A stretch of DNA of 64,000 nt from Hydractinia symbiolongicarpus (Eukaryota > Cnidaria > Hydrozoa > Anthoathecata > Hydractiniidae): contig NC_079887.1 in NCBI RefSeq assembly GCF_029227915.1, positions 8,060,001 to 8,124,000 of the forward strand, read 5' to 3'. Shown in pieces: positions 22,501 through 34,639 of the stretch. The notes under the pieces were generated by a model. That model was not told where the DNA came from. It searched no databases and saw only the letters and a list, made by a program, of their open reading frames with translations. Both the position numbers and the translations under genes were made by a program. Every line of letters begins with the position of its first letter. The first letter of the stretch is position 1.

Positions 22501-25500
22501 TCGAATATTTATACAGGATATAGCCACTTCAGTGTTTGATACACTGTTATCAATGTGGGTCCTGTGTTCAGAATGTATACATTAAGTACACACTGGCATT
22601 ACCTACCCAATTTCATTCACATGGCATGGGTTGACCCGTAGCTGTAGTAAAGACACTTGCTAAACATGCCCGCGCTGTAGACCGAACCATGGACCTTGTG
22701 ATTACGAAGCAAACTCCATAACACAAGGCCATGCGCCATATACTTGCACCCTCATATGCTCCATTATGTCAATAATTTCAAGGGAAAAATGCTAAATCTC
22801 CTCTTACATTAACTTTTATCAACATAAGGAATCAATTTTTTAAACATTTACTGTGGTCAAAGCAACAAAGGTCCATTGTTATTAACTCTACTGAAACATT
22901 AGAAATATTAACGCCCTATCACAGTATAGACACAAAAAATTAGACAAATATCTTCAAGGTGTGAAATTCAACAATATGAAATGACTCACAATATCCTCAT
23001 CTCTTTGTCTTGGTGTTGACATTTGTGTATGAAAATTTTTCTTTGGTGTAATCGGTGGTGATTTGGACTTTCTTTCCACTGGCGGCTTCTTACGTATACG
23101 AGAGATAACTGTGGGTGAAGCAAAATTCCTATTTGATGGTAGTTGTGGGTGGTATGGACGTGTCACTTGTTTTAATCTCCTTTTCTAAAGAACAAGAAGT
23201 AAATATTGAAAACCAAAAAGACTGCTTCAATTAAAACCTAGAGATAAACCTGCTATCCAACGGACTGACAGTTTTCGCATTCTTTTGAAACAAAATCTAA
23301 AGTATTGATTACTACTAACAATTTGCTTACAGCACAAATTTTCATTTTACTAATCTTAACAAAAAATAAATCAAATGGAAAATTTTTAGAAATAAAAGGG
23401 GAAGACAACAAAGGCCAATCTAGAAATTTTCTCTAAAACTATAGATAACTGACAGTTGTTTTGTTAGAATTGATCATTTAGATAAAATCAAATTCACCTG
23501 TAATCCTGGTGCAAACAGCACAGATGATTTTGGCTTCTTCTTGACATTGTCAGTAGACTTCTTGATAACATTCTAAAAGTTGAATATAAAAGTTGAATAC
23601 AGATGAAGGATTTGACACAACACTATACAACAACTAAACACCAGAAGGAATAAAGGAATAAAAAGATACAGGAAAACATGCTAAGAACTCAGGCAGATTT
23701 AAGATATTTTATATAGTTCAAATTAAATGGAAAATAATTTCATCCAAACCTTTGATAGTCTGAAGTCTACATCATCGATGGCTCTGATAGCATGCTCCAA
23801 TGTTGCCAGTCTTTCAGGGGTCGTATTGTCTAAAAAGATATCAATTCAAACAAACTAAACTTCATAAACATACTACTTCTGTTGATTACACTATATATTG
23901 TATATATTATATATTATACTGTATATATTAAATGCTGCCTTTTAAATAAAAAAAACCCCTGCTTTTTATACTACCATTTGCACATCATTCAGATGTTTGA
24001 AAGCAACGCAGCTCTATAATATTAGCCAACTTACAATGACTCTGACTACTGAAAATGTAGCATTTATTTGAGAATCAAATGGAAAGTGTCAAAAGTGAGG
24101 AGATATATATAATAAAATGTAATGAGGACGGCATTATGATTCCATTGCATTATTTTTTTTAAAGAAATACAGTGGATTTTTGAGCTTCTAGATATGTTTT
24201 AAACCAAAAAGTTAATCATTACTATTTTAAATAATGATATCTAATTTTTGAGTTAAACTGCTCTAAGATACACTTCAGCCAGAAATTGTAACTGCAGCTG
24301 ATCCTGTAGTGTTTATCAGAGCACAGAAGGTTAATATGAATGCAATTTCTTGATTTGATTGTCATTTCTAATCTGAACTGTGAAAAAGAGAGACTTACAA
24401 CAACTTAAATATTTACTTAAAAAACATTTAAATTCGCCAAAACAATTTCCTGGTATGTTCAACCTCAACTCCAAGCCTCTTCTACGCCTATGATATTCTT
24501 ACAGGAAGGCTACAGAGCTGTCCCATCAAATTCTCTAGGTGAAAAATAGCTCTGGGGACAAGATGGCAGTATGTTTTATATTACCTGCCCGGTGATTATC
24601 ACTGTACCCAGACCAAAATCTATACGAGAGCGTAATAACACAGCGCATGGATTTTTTTGGAGATCAAACAAATTCCTAGCTTTCTTATTGAGGGTTTTTT
24701 AGCATATGATCATTCACAACTCGTAATATGTAACATAGATGATATTGATACAATTTAATATAATCTCAAAGGGTTTCATGCACTGTAACAGAGATATGCT
24801 GCTAAGTTTTAAAATTAGATAATTAGATAAGTTATGAATTTGGATTAAACATTCACTTTTCATTAGACAATAGGCTAAGCACTGTCGTCAGTAAGAATGA
24901 CTATAAAAACGAAATATATGCTCCTGCATAATCTAGTAAATAACTTAATGATTTAGGGGCATTTAAACCTAACAAAATAACAATATTTATATCCGCATTA
25001 CAAATTTCACATACCTACCTAAACAAACCAGCTATAGAATTTTATAGCTAAGAACATTGCTAAAATTTTGTAATTAATAATTTTTTAATTCACAAAAGTG
25101 CTACAGATTGTGCTTACACAATAAATATGTATAATGAACTAATGTGTTACTTTTTAAGTTCACTTTTGAAGCATTGCTTTTTAAAAATATTAAAAAAAAA
25201 TTACGTTTTATCACTTCCTATAGTCAACACTTAATGCTACAGATCCCAAATACCTATTAATAAGTTTCACAGTTTCAGAAAACATGTGTAAACTATTTTT
25301 CCAGCGTAATTGATTTGGTTGGATACTTAAGTGCATTATTTTTCACCTCAATTGCAAAAGTAAGTATTTGCCATAAACAAACAAGTCTAGTTTAATGTTT
25401 TTGGAGTAAGTATGTACGCTGAGGTAAAGTCGATGTAAGTCGCCCTTTCTGAAAATTTCTCTAATCTAGTTACCTCCATTTTGAAATGATTTCATGTTCA

Positions 25501-28500
25501 AATCATCTGCTTTCTTTTTTAGCCAATCCATATGCTTATCAAGGTATGCCAAATTTGATTGGTTTGCCTGTTTGTTGGTTTTAGTACTCTTTAATTCTTT
25601 CGAAGATTTCAATGGCGGCTTCTTTTCAGTTGCATTTTTCAAGGAGTTTAACAAGTCCTAACAAATAAAATAACAGGCTTTAAAATTATAATCATCATAT
25701 AATCATCACATTCTAGCGGCAAGCATATTTGCAATTACACTTATATACTTGTGCAAAGAAAACCAATAATCATACTCACATACTATCCTGAAAAATTTAA
25801 AGGTTACGACAAACAATACCTCAACAACATTCAATGATATTCCACTCTGTCTTGCATCTCCACTTTTAATATTACTTGATAATAACGTTAACTGTTGAAT
25901 AAGCAACCCAAGCTCTTTGTATGCAGAAGGTAAAATGCCAGATGTGTCGTAGTGTAAAGTTGCATTGTTTACAAACATTTGAAGTGCCCTTACTGCAGCC
26001 CGATGAGCTGCTGCAAGGCTACTTTGATATTGACTCTAAAAGAAAACAAGTTAAAGAGAACATAATAAAAACAACAACAAAGACATCATATCATTAATAC
26101 AACATAAAAAATGCTAACAAGTTAAAAAATAAACAAGTTTTTTCATCATTACCAGTGCCTGCATAACATTAACAAAAAGGAAAACAAAAATATAAAATCA
26201 ATTAAAATGAGGTATCACATATAACCTTTGGTAAAAGTTGTACACAGAATCTGAAAAATGGTTACTGCACGTACTACTTTTAATCATTTTACTCAATAGT
26301 TTAAGATCTACGGCTTGTCCTGATACCTTTTTAGTGGGTCTTACTAAAATCTTCTGTCTACCAAATTCTTTTTCCACATTTTGAACTTTATGTTGCAGCA
26401 TATACAACATTCTTGCTGATCTGACTTTCTGTTCTTCAGCACGAACAAGTTTTCTTTCTCTTTCTGCACTTGGATCATCTAGTAAATAAGACAAGCTTAA
26501 AAATTTGTTGCTAAAATTATTAGGTGGTACAAACATTACACGTACACGTTAATTAATTTACTAAATAATTGAAAAAGGTTTTTTCAAACTATATGTCTAT
26601 AAGTTTTATATTCAATGTCTAAATGCTGAACCAAATGAAATACCATGTGTTGTTTTCAAAGTGTTCACATCTTTTCCTTTCCCCAAGCCTCGAACAACTT
26701 GATTCAGTTTTGAAGAATAATTTAACAGATCCCGCTGCAGGCGATACATTTCTCTGTTCTCTTTAGCAATCAGGTTATCTTCATTATAAGATTTGTTTAC
26801 GTTTTCCTCTTTATGATCTACGTGTTTTCTAACATTTGCTTTTTGATGAGGAACAGGATTTTCTGGATATACATGAAGCACAACCCTTAGAGTAAATAAA
26901 ACCTATATTTTAGGGGTTTTTTTATTGCGTGTTAATAAAATATCACATTTCACAAATAAAAATTTAGACACTATAATCAAAATCATGTCAATTCAACCCT
27001 TATAACTAGACATTTTACACCTTAAAAAATTCTGTTTGTAAATTTTTTTATTAGGTATATTTAACACATTTTTGTCCCATAAGTAGTTTCAAATTTTGTG
27101 ATGCAACTAGGGAGCCTAATTTGTGGCTGTTGGTTGCATTAGGAAGGTGGCTACTATAAAAGGTTCAACAAGGTTTAACTGTATATGATTTATATTTCAT
27201 GTTATTACAGTTTTACTTCAGGTGGGTGAACCCAACCTCTAAAGTTTACTTGCCAGAAGATATACAATATAACTAACTTTTGTTTTGATTCTTCTCTGGT
27301 CTTGCTGGTTCTCTTAGTCTTCTTTGGTGAGTCAGTTTTATCTGTTTTCTTTTTCAGCGAGTTTTGTAATAGAGTCATTATTTCTGTCTCTAAATGTATA
27401 ATGATACATAAAAATTATGTAAAATTTTGTAACACTTAAATTGTAGCTGAAATTATAAATGGAAATGTGGGATTCTTTTCATGCTAACTTTTATTATTAT
27501 TTTTACTATTTGAAAACTTAACTACTAATGTAGTTAAAGAGCTATCTCATTTTCAATTGCATGCTGGATCAATAAAACACAGTATGAGAAAACTATATTT
27601 TTGATTGGGAGAAAGGTATTAGTTTATATTTTCCTAAAGAATCAAAAATATAAAACAAAAATGATGATTCATCCATTTTAAAAACTATATTATACCTTTT
27701 TCTGGTGGGTCTAACATATTCTTCAGTTTTCTAATGTCCATCTTGGCAAGTTGCATAGCAAATGCTAAACGATCACTAGGTACAGCTGAAGATTCAAAGC
27801 TTGTTTCTAATACGTAATACAGATTATTCTAATATGTAATACAGATTATTACAATGTGTTGTTTTAGTTCATAATTATTCAAGAACATGGATGAAATTTG
27901 TGGTTACTACCTAAGTTACCATATCTTATCCAGTGGAACATGGTACAAAAACCAACTACGGAATATATACTATCCTAATGTTGTATGTTAAAATTGTACA
28001 AGTTTAAAAATGTGACAAAATTTTATGGAGCTAAACTGCAAGTTTTGCTCATGTTAATTGTGGTGACAGAATTACAGTTCTTTAGTATTGTGGTTAATAT
28101 ACATTAGGTTTACCTTAGTCATTAAACATGTCATGTAGAGCCTGACACAGTGGGGGTGGTTTCTACCTATAGACCTAATCTTAAAGATTGCCAGGGTTAT
28201 TAGTCTCACTTGCCTGTAAAGGAACTGGACCCTACCCAGGTCTTGATTATTAATGGTTGCATATAAGAACCCAACATCCCACACTGCACAAGTTCTTCAG
28301 ATGTACCTTACAGCTTACAGTTACCCACCATCCCACCCTTTTATAGATTGATTTTTTTCACCTATTTCTTTTTTTTATTTTATGTCATCAACACGCCTAC
28401 TAATGGTGGATGAGATACCAATTCAATCATCGTGGTGCAATGGACTCGAGTCGAAATGGAAATATCATGAACCTCTCCAATGCAACTAAAGACAACCACA

Positions 28501-29991
28501 TCACAACTGTTATGTGAGCACGCAGCACAACATAACCAGACAAATTGCTTTTGCCTCAAGGTTTCCCTGACATTTCTTTTGGCTCATGTTATGTCAGGGT
28601 TTTAGTCCAGAGGTAGAAACAACAAGTCTGTAGGGAGCCTCTAATTTAATTGGTGGGTGTGTTGGGCCTCCTTCGTCAGCCGTTTAGGCAAGTAATGTTA
28701 TGATAAAAGTCATTGTAGAATAAGAACACAAGTAATTAGCATGTGCCTGACGCTCAGGACATGTCGATGCGCCTGACGCTCAGGGCATCTCTAGTGTAGT
28801 CATCATGTGAATAAGAAACATGCGCCTGACGCTCAGGGCATGATGAAGCCCCTGACGCTCAGGGCATCTCTCATACACCTGACGCTCAGGGTATGAATAA
28901 AAACACCAGTAATTAGCATGTGCCTGACGCTCAGGACATGTCGATGCACCTGACGCTCAGGGCATCTCTAGTGTAGTCATCATGTGAATAAGAAACATGC
29001 GCCTGACGCTCAGGGCATGATGAAGTCCCTGACGCTCAGGGCATCTCTCATACACCTGACGCTCAGGGTATGAATAAAAACACCAGTAATTAGCATGTAC
29101 CTGACGCTCAGGACATGTCGATGCACCTGACGCTCAGGGCATCTCTAGTGCAGTCATTATGTGAATAAGAAACATGCGCCTGACGCTCAGGGCATGATGA
29201 AGCCCCTGACGCTCAGGGCATCTCTCATACACCTGACGCTCAGGGTATGGAAGAGAACACCATAATTAGCATGTGCCTGACGCTCAGGACATGTCGATGC
29301 ATCTGACGCTCAGTGCATCTCATCTGTCTCATGCACCTGACGCTCAGGGCATGAAAACGCCTATAACGCATAACCTGACGCTCAGGTTATGCATTATATA
29401 TTTGTGCATATGACGGAGCACGAAGGAGGCACCTTCATTCCTACCCATTCCCCAAAAATTTCATAAATAGTCTACGCATACTGAATGTGTTGTATCTACT
29501 CATTCCAACAGAAATACATTGTTTCTATCAATTTGTGTTATTATTCTGGAACCCAAAGCAATTAATCAATAAAAATAGGCATTAAGTATTATATTCCTCA
29601 CAAGTGTAAAAAATTTATGCTTAACTGTTAGTAATAAACAGGATGCTGATTATTTTCTTGTTCTTGTCAGACCTGTTACTTTCTTTCAGAGCTTGCAGCG
29701 CAAACATAGAGTTTGTATTTTTCAAACCACACAAAGTTAATACTCTATAAGCACTAACAACCTACTCAATGGAACAACGTCGTTCTGTGGATAAGGCAGT
29801 AACTTTTCAATAATAATAGGCTTTGGCTTCTTAAACTGATTTTGAACCACATTCTGAACAGGATCAATATTAAAATGTAGCTGAGTTTGTGTAAATGCTT
29901 GATTTGAAGGTGTTGAATGGTATTGACCAGGATGAATATGTACTTGTTCCATACTAGCTGCCATGTTCTTGTCAATTAAATTTCCATTCAT
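16582..29991 (-). CDS. MNR: Moonraker (KIAA0753/OFIP) orthologue, centriolar satellite protein
   Basis: Twenty exons join in one frame (869 aa; human about 967): 29766-29991, 27696-27806, 27278-27389, 26644-26885, 26327-26478, 25820-26035, 25474-25657, 23750-23829, 23498-23572, 22990-23184, 21162-21347, 20906-20961, 20597-20684, 19866-19949, 19424-19500, 19028-19121, 18390-18471, 18210-18284, 17100-17256, 16582-16699. An in-frame TAG just before the ATG supports the start. Landmarks shared with the vertebrate protein, in order: RLQRDLLNYSSKL, VRSARMLYMLQHKVQ (about residue 250), LAAAHRAAVRALQMFV with KELGLLIQQLTLLS (about 290-335), WLDRLHDYQ (about 590), EEEIKSKLKPLLEKAE (about 630), MEEEKIRRHW (about 730), and the C-terminal TFNPQKLLEEVSEDIL...VSDELQ (about 820-855). 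The protein is helical and coiled-coil rich. The known role is recruiting OFD1 and FOR20 to centriolar satellites for centriole duplication and ciliogenesis. Exon borders were set by eye, and untranslated 5' exons may lie toward 30.5 kb. Confidence 0.92.
17514..17837. mobile_element. Foldback/MITE-like element in MNR intron
   Basis: Imperfect terminal inverted repeats of about 40 bp: the left starts GCTAAATCCACACTGAAAA with a GCGTCGCGGCGCG block, and the right is its near complement ending TTTTCAGTGTAAATTCAGC. Inside, a second inverted repeat (GACGCTGCGGCAAGTTTG against CAAACTTGTCGCAGCG, about 17610-17656) surrounds GATCGAATT. There is no coding capacity; open frames across it arise from the GC-rich stems. 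It lies between the exons ending at 18210 and starting at 17256. The target duplication is not resolved. Confidence 0.6.
21874..21932 (-). repeat. tRNA-derived SINE head in MNR intron
   Basis: On the minus strand, GTTCCCTCATGGTAGATCA gives an A-box-like start and GGGGTTCAAATTCC matches the RNA polymerase III B box closely, with tRNA-like spacing. The acceptor stem does not pair well, so this is a tRNA-related SINE head, not a functional tRNA. The element body probably continues to lower coordinates (toward about 21650). Confidence 0.55.
22674..22740 (-). repeat. Second tRNA-like SINE head in the same MNR intron
   Basis: On the minus strand, GCGCATGGCCTTGTGTTATGG (A-box-like) is followed about 30 bp later by CATGGTTCGGTCTAC (degenerate B box). 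Stems are poor, so a true tRNA is unlikely. The sequence differs from the head at 21874-21932, so it is another SINE family or an older copy. Confidence 0.4.
28666..29430. repeat. Array of 19 palindromic hairpin units with 177-bp higher-order period, bracketed by inverted repeats
   Basis: The core CTGACGCTCAG (stem CCTGA/TCAGG, loop CGC) occurs 19 times between about 28746 and 29390. Units come in a fixed order of five types (A-E) repeated three times at about 177-bp intervals (A units at 28746, 28923, 29100, 29276), then four variant units. Outer flanks pair differently in each type: CATGT/ACATG, GATGC/GCATC, CATGC/GCATG, CATAC/GTATG and, in the last unit, GCATAA/TTATGC. In most units a single base is bulged between inner and outer stem. 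The whole array is flanked by an 11-bp inverted repeat, GCCTCCTTCGT at 28666-28676 and its complement at 29420-29430, suggesting it moves or moved as one element. It lies in the first intron of MNR. Confidence 0.9.
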
Positions 29992-31553
29992 ATACTATTC
30001 TAAAACTAAAAAACACAACATCCCAATACATGCATGAGGGTTTAAATCTGAACGTCAAAAAGTGTGGAGATGTTTACAGCACCCCATAAGTGTGGAAAAC
30101 TACAATACAATTTCTCAATATAAAAACACTCCTTTCTGTATTTGCACTTCTCTTCTGTTTTTTGGCACAGGCTTCTCCTTGCAACTAGAATAAAAAAATC
30201 TGGTCACATTTAGAGAGAAGTTTATACAGAACACCGGTGCCTACATGTGTCTTTCTATCAACTGTTTTAAAAAAGCATAAATGCTATAAATTTGTGTCTT
30301 ATAACCTCTTTCTCGGCTTGGGCATTTGGGTGGTAGGAAAAGAAAAAAAAGAAAAAAGGACGGGGGCGCTAGGTGAAGGTAAGTTATCTTCAAGTCCATT
30401 TTATTACACAAAGGCATTGTTAGGACTTTAAGTATATTTAAATAAATCAGAAGGCATCAATCCACACTTTATTATAGTTTTAACCTCAAACAATCTTCCT
30501 GTGATGTGACGCAATGTCTGGACCAAAGAGCATACCACTAAAATGTAAACAAACAATATCATGCTTAAATTTATCTATTAAAAGGCATTTGATATAGTAA
30601 ACTAAATAATAAAGTAAACTAAAGAAAATTTGGGTTGTAAATATTTATTTTATATTTAGCTACAAAAAAGGTTTTAAACCAATCGAATTCTGAAACACGG
30701 GGATGTTGGGGTTTTTGTTTTTTCCAAATAGCCGAAACACTTTATGTAAATAAAAATGTCTTGATCTATGAGAATATTTTATGCGACGTTATTAGCAGGA
30801 AGAACTGTCATTTTAAAATGATCATCATGTAGACAGGTGATGAAGATGAGCTTAAAATACTGGTCATTTAAAAAAATGTATTGTTAAAATAATCATGTAA
30901 ATATTTCTGCTTTAAAAAGAGAAATGAGGCATACATCACTATTTCCTTATGAGTTGGTTGTTTATTAAAGAAAAGTTTAGCTAGGTTTCACCATATATCT
31001 ACCTTCACTGACGACTGGTGATTACTTTATAAATTTGTTTTTGCAGGCTATCCACAAAACATTTGAGCCTATTTTTATCCATACCATCTAGGATCAGATT
31101 CAAGTAAAAAGCTAGCTACTGCTACTAAATAGTAGCTTCTTATTTTTTTAGGATATTATTTTTGTCTAGAAAAATTTCATGTGCACTTGTCTTGTCAACA
31201 ACGACAAAAACAAAAACAAAACCCGCGTAAAAGCAATTTTTCAAATTTTATCAAAATTTTCCAGACTTGACCCGCATGCATGAGTCTCAGGGTCCGCCAA
31301 CAACCTGTCCGCACTTTTTTAAATCTACGGACGAATACTGTTTTAGTTATTCGTCCGCACTTTTTCAACCTTCAACTCTGCGCGTCAGAAAAAACAACAA
31401 TTTTAATTTGTCTGCACTTTTTGAACTAGATCTAAAAGATGACAAGACATTTGCATTTTTTTAATTTTCTTTCTCAAGTATTTTACAATAGCTGCAAAAC
31501 CAATGCTTCGTTTTAGGAGGAGGCTTCTTTACTACAACATACGATCAATGATA
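29992..31553. other. MNR upstream region, no gene recognised
   Basis: AT-rich sequence expected to contain the MNR promoter and any untranslated first exon. A pyrimidine-rich tract ending in AG (minus strand, just before the MNR ATG) could be a 5'-UTR acceptor. Small open frames here (for example 30237-30431 and 31267-31464 on the plus strand) show no domain or splice context. Confidence 0.4.
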
Positions 31554-31958
31554 CTATTTTAAACATTTATCACATTGAATGGAATTTTCTTCATTCGTAG
31601 AAAAACAGTTGAAGCACCCATTACAAGAATAGTTCGCCGATTTTCGAAACGTCTGAATAATGTTTTTCACTGATCCCCAGGCTCGTGCAGTAAAATACTT
31701 TTTAATAATGTTGAAATTAAAATCGTCTGCTAATGCTGGATGATATTGCGACGGATCCTTTTTGATTACACTGTCATCCAGTAGCGTTTCCTGATTAGGA
31801 GCAGGTCGAATGTTGCTCTCTTTAACGAACCAGGACAGCATAGCTAAAATAAAATACGTTACAAATAGTAATAGCAAGAGAAAGCTAAAGTTAATGTAAA
31901 CTAGTTGATGGATATCAACCTTTCTCTTCTCTTCACTAAAAATTATTCGTCTGCACAT
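31554..31958 (-). CDS. Possible small single-pass membrane protein with C-terminal Cys-rich tail
   Basis: An unbroken 134-residue frame: a basic N-terminus, one strongly hydrophobic segment at about residues 20-44 (FSFLLLLLFVTYFILAMLSWF), a polar middle, and a C-terminal cluster CNGCFNC...CDKC that could bind zinc. I do not recognise a family. The segment order (membrane anchor then Cys-rich tail) and composition look protein-like rather than random, but no introns, homologue or regulatory signal confirm it. It could be a complete small gene or an exon of a larger one. Confidence 0.4.
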   Translation of the reverse strand: MCRRIIFSEEKRKVDIHQLVYINFSFLLLLLFVTYFILAMLSWFVKESNIRPAPNQETLLDDSVIKKDPSQYHPALADDFNFNIIKKYFTARAWGSVKNIIQTFRKSANYSCNGCFNCFSTNEENSIQCDKCLK

Positions 31959-33390
31959 TATTAAAGTGCGGACAAATATCCACTTCGTAACTTTTTAGCG
32001 TATGTTCCTATCAACATTGAGGATCGGTAAAAACTATATAAGTTGAGTTTTCGAGAAAGAGACCATTATGTTACCCTGGTTCCCAGTACTTTTAACTTTT
32101 TTATATGTCAAAGGCATGTCCCTTGTTGATGCAGTAGCATAAATAATTAGTTAGTGAGTTCATTTACCTAATCACTGGTTGACATGAGATATACCAATGA
32201 CAACCTAATCGAACTACTTATTTTTCTTGTGTTCTTCTAAGATGTTTTTTTTTCGTGTGACTGTCGTACCGTAATACTTCAAATAAGTGCCTTACTGAAT
32301 TCCCTCGATTACACACTTTCGTATTCAATATTTTTTCAATAAATGACCCACTAAAGCGTTTATTTAAAACATGACACAGATGTTGAATTTCACCGATATA
32401 AGCATCTCCACCCTCTCGTTCCCAGGAATTTTTGTCTTTTTGAAGTGGAAATAACTTGAGGGCAAGGGTACATTATTATTGTCATTTTTTGATAGTCCAT
32501 TCAGTTGCTATTGGTACTGCTATCAAAAAACGGTCCTACAAAGTGGGGTCCTAGTGCATTTAAAAGCTCCCACTGCGCTATGAAGTCGTGCAAGCACATC
32601 AATCTCTTAAATAAACAATCGCCTAAGATATCAATCCCATGCTGAACGCTAAGCAGAAAGTATAGATTCTCAGTTTTATAATCTCTACAAGGCTACCAGT
32701 CAGTAAAATTTCATATGGAAGAAGATATGGTCGATTGTTATTGTTGTCTTTTGTTATTACTTACGATGATGATATTGATGATAATTTAAACGATATTGTT
32801 GAAAAGAAAAATCAGTTCAAAGGAGAAATAAAAAATAAAAAAGTTTATTAAACTCCCCCTTTTTTAAGTGTCCTTAGGCTAAATATAAATTAGTTATAGT
32901 GTGGAGATCACTTAAACACTTGCTAGATCTTTATACTTTGAGCCTAAACTGTTAACCTTCCTCAAGTTTTTCACATTTTTTTTATGACAGTTCAAGAAGT
33001 AGTATTGATATTGTAAACAACTTTGCAGACATACAGAAATAGCTGATACAAAATTTAAAGTGTTAAAATTTTTGTTCAAACAGACTTCCAGATAGGTACT
33101 CCAAAAATCTCCTACATATTGCCTTTAAAAAGAACTGAGGTATTTTAATGAAGTAAGAAAACATGGCGAAGATGTAATCTAAGCGAAAAGAGACAGTAGC
33201 AGATGTATGTTTGGTACCATTTTATAAACTAGTCTAGCAACATTTAAGTCGGTTTTCTCAATCAAAGAAGCGTGCTAAGAAACCTTTAGAATTGATAATA
33301 TGTGCCAAACATTTTGGATTAAACTCCTTGCTATAGTTGTTATCTTTAATCGTGAAGAAATTCACAGTAAGCCATTTTACCAGTGCACAC
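31959..33390. other. Intergenic, nothing recognised
   Basis: AT-rich sequence with no supported coding region, RNA gene or clear repeat. Confidence 0.4.
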
Positions 33391-33553
33391 ATCGACGCGT
33401 ATGTGGCTTGTATGTAGTTCATACATATGAACTTGTGTGTGACTTGTATATTACACGTGTGTAGTGGTATGTTTCTCGTATGTAATCGCATATGACTCGT
33501 ATGTAACTAATATTTTGTTATATGTGGCTCGTATGTGGCTCCTATGTGGATCG
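33391..33553. repeat. Degenerate GTATGTGGCTC-type minisatellite
   Basis: Units of about 10-11 bp related to TCGTATGTGGC recur about 14 times (CGTATGTGGCTTGTATGTAG ... GTGGCTCGTATGTGGCTCC). Open frames across this stretch on both strands are by-products of the repeat period. Confidence 0.75.
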
Positions 33554-34071
33554 TATGCTAATTTTAATGTAATTCTACACAAGACAGTCGCTATAACCTT
33601 TAGTGTATGTCCTGGGTTAGGTAATTTTAGTCTAAAGTGATGCATGATAAATATTTTGCGGGTGTTTTTTATGCTATTTTCGTGCCGTACTTTTATTTAG
33701 TTGCGATAAAAATTAATGACAGCAATAAACATTAATTAACACTTAGGACGAGGTTGGTAATGGAAAAATGATTTTGAACAAAATCTTCGTCGGACAGAGT
33801 ATTCCGTCACCTTTGTCCATTCTTAAAAATGATTCTTTACGGTTGTTATAGTCACTTTTTCCATGGAAAACTATATGCTATAGTTTTTAGTGTATTTTCG
33901 CAACCCTTAATAATTTCGTCAATTTACAACATATAACATCATAATTACAACTTTCGTTTTATCAAAGTAAAAAAAAAATTTAACAAAAATTTTGATTATT
34001 TGTTCAATTTGTTATATATGCGAAATAAATTTTCTACGTATATTTGCTTATACTATTTTTGTGGCTTACAT

Positions 34072-34435
34072 TTATTTCGTACTAATGAGAGAACTTTTGG
34101 CCAGACACTGCGTAAAAATATCCTTCTGTGACAAAAAACACATTACTATGTCAAAAAACATTTCAACGATGAATTGTATGAGATCTTTTGTGCAGTTATT
34201 TGTGCGGTGAAAGCTTCTCAAGTCATCATTCATTTTGCTGAGTAGTGTTGTCATAGAAATAACATATTTAGTGGCAGATTCATAAAATTTATCAACATCC
34301 TCCTGTAGAGAGTTTTTCACACATGCCAAACTTAAAATGCTCTGTTCAATTTTAATTCCACTTAAACCCAAAAAGTGCTCGAGTTCCGGTACAGATTCTA
34401 TTTCTACATTCTGTGCAGCATTTTCTTGGAAGTAT
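34072..34435 (-). pseudogene. Protein-like fragment of an unrecognised helical protein
   Basis: Read on the minus strand from about 34435, the frame gives FEKAFSKYFQENAAQN..., then LEHFLGLSGIKIEQSIL, VDKFYESATKYVISMTTLL and KMNDDLRSFHRTNNCTKDLI. This is amphipathic, protein-like sequence of about 95 residues. An in-frame stop lies directly upstream, no good acceptor or donor brackets it, and no neighbouring exon was found. I therefore think it a gene fragment or processed remnant. I could not name the family. Confidence 0.35.
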
Positions 34436-34639
34436 TTTGAGAACGCTTTTTCAAATTATGACTTATATATTTATGTGTATCAACATTGGAACAAAATCCA
34501 CTCGAACTCTAGACGAACCCACAACAATTTGTTTTGGCGACAAAATAAAATCTTATATGGTTACAGTACAGTATCCGACTTTTTAGAAAGTACTGAGGAT
34601 GTCTCTTTAGTTTCTACTGATACTGTCCATTTAAATTAA

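Noticed and set aside
28746-29390. CRISPR-like look of the regularly spaced palindromic repeats
   Set aside because: The genome is eukaryotic, the 'spacers' are themselves repeated in a 177-bp period, there are no cas genes, and unit length is too short and variable.
33258-33645. His/Thr-rich open frames on the minus strand
   Set aside because: They are translations of the GTATGTGGCTC minisatellite.
34337-34639. 100-codon plus-strand open frame
   Set aside because: Composition is unremarkable and it overlaps the more protein-like minus-strand fragment; no splice or domain support.
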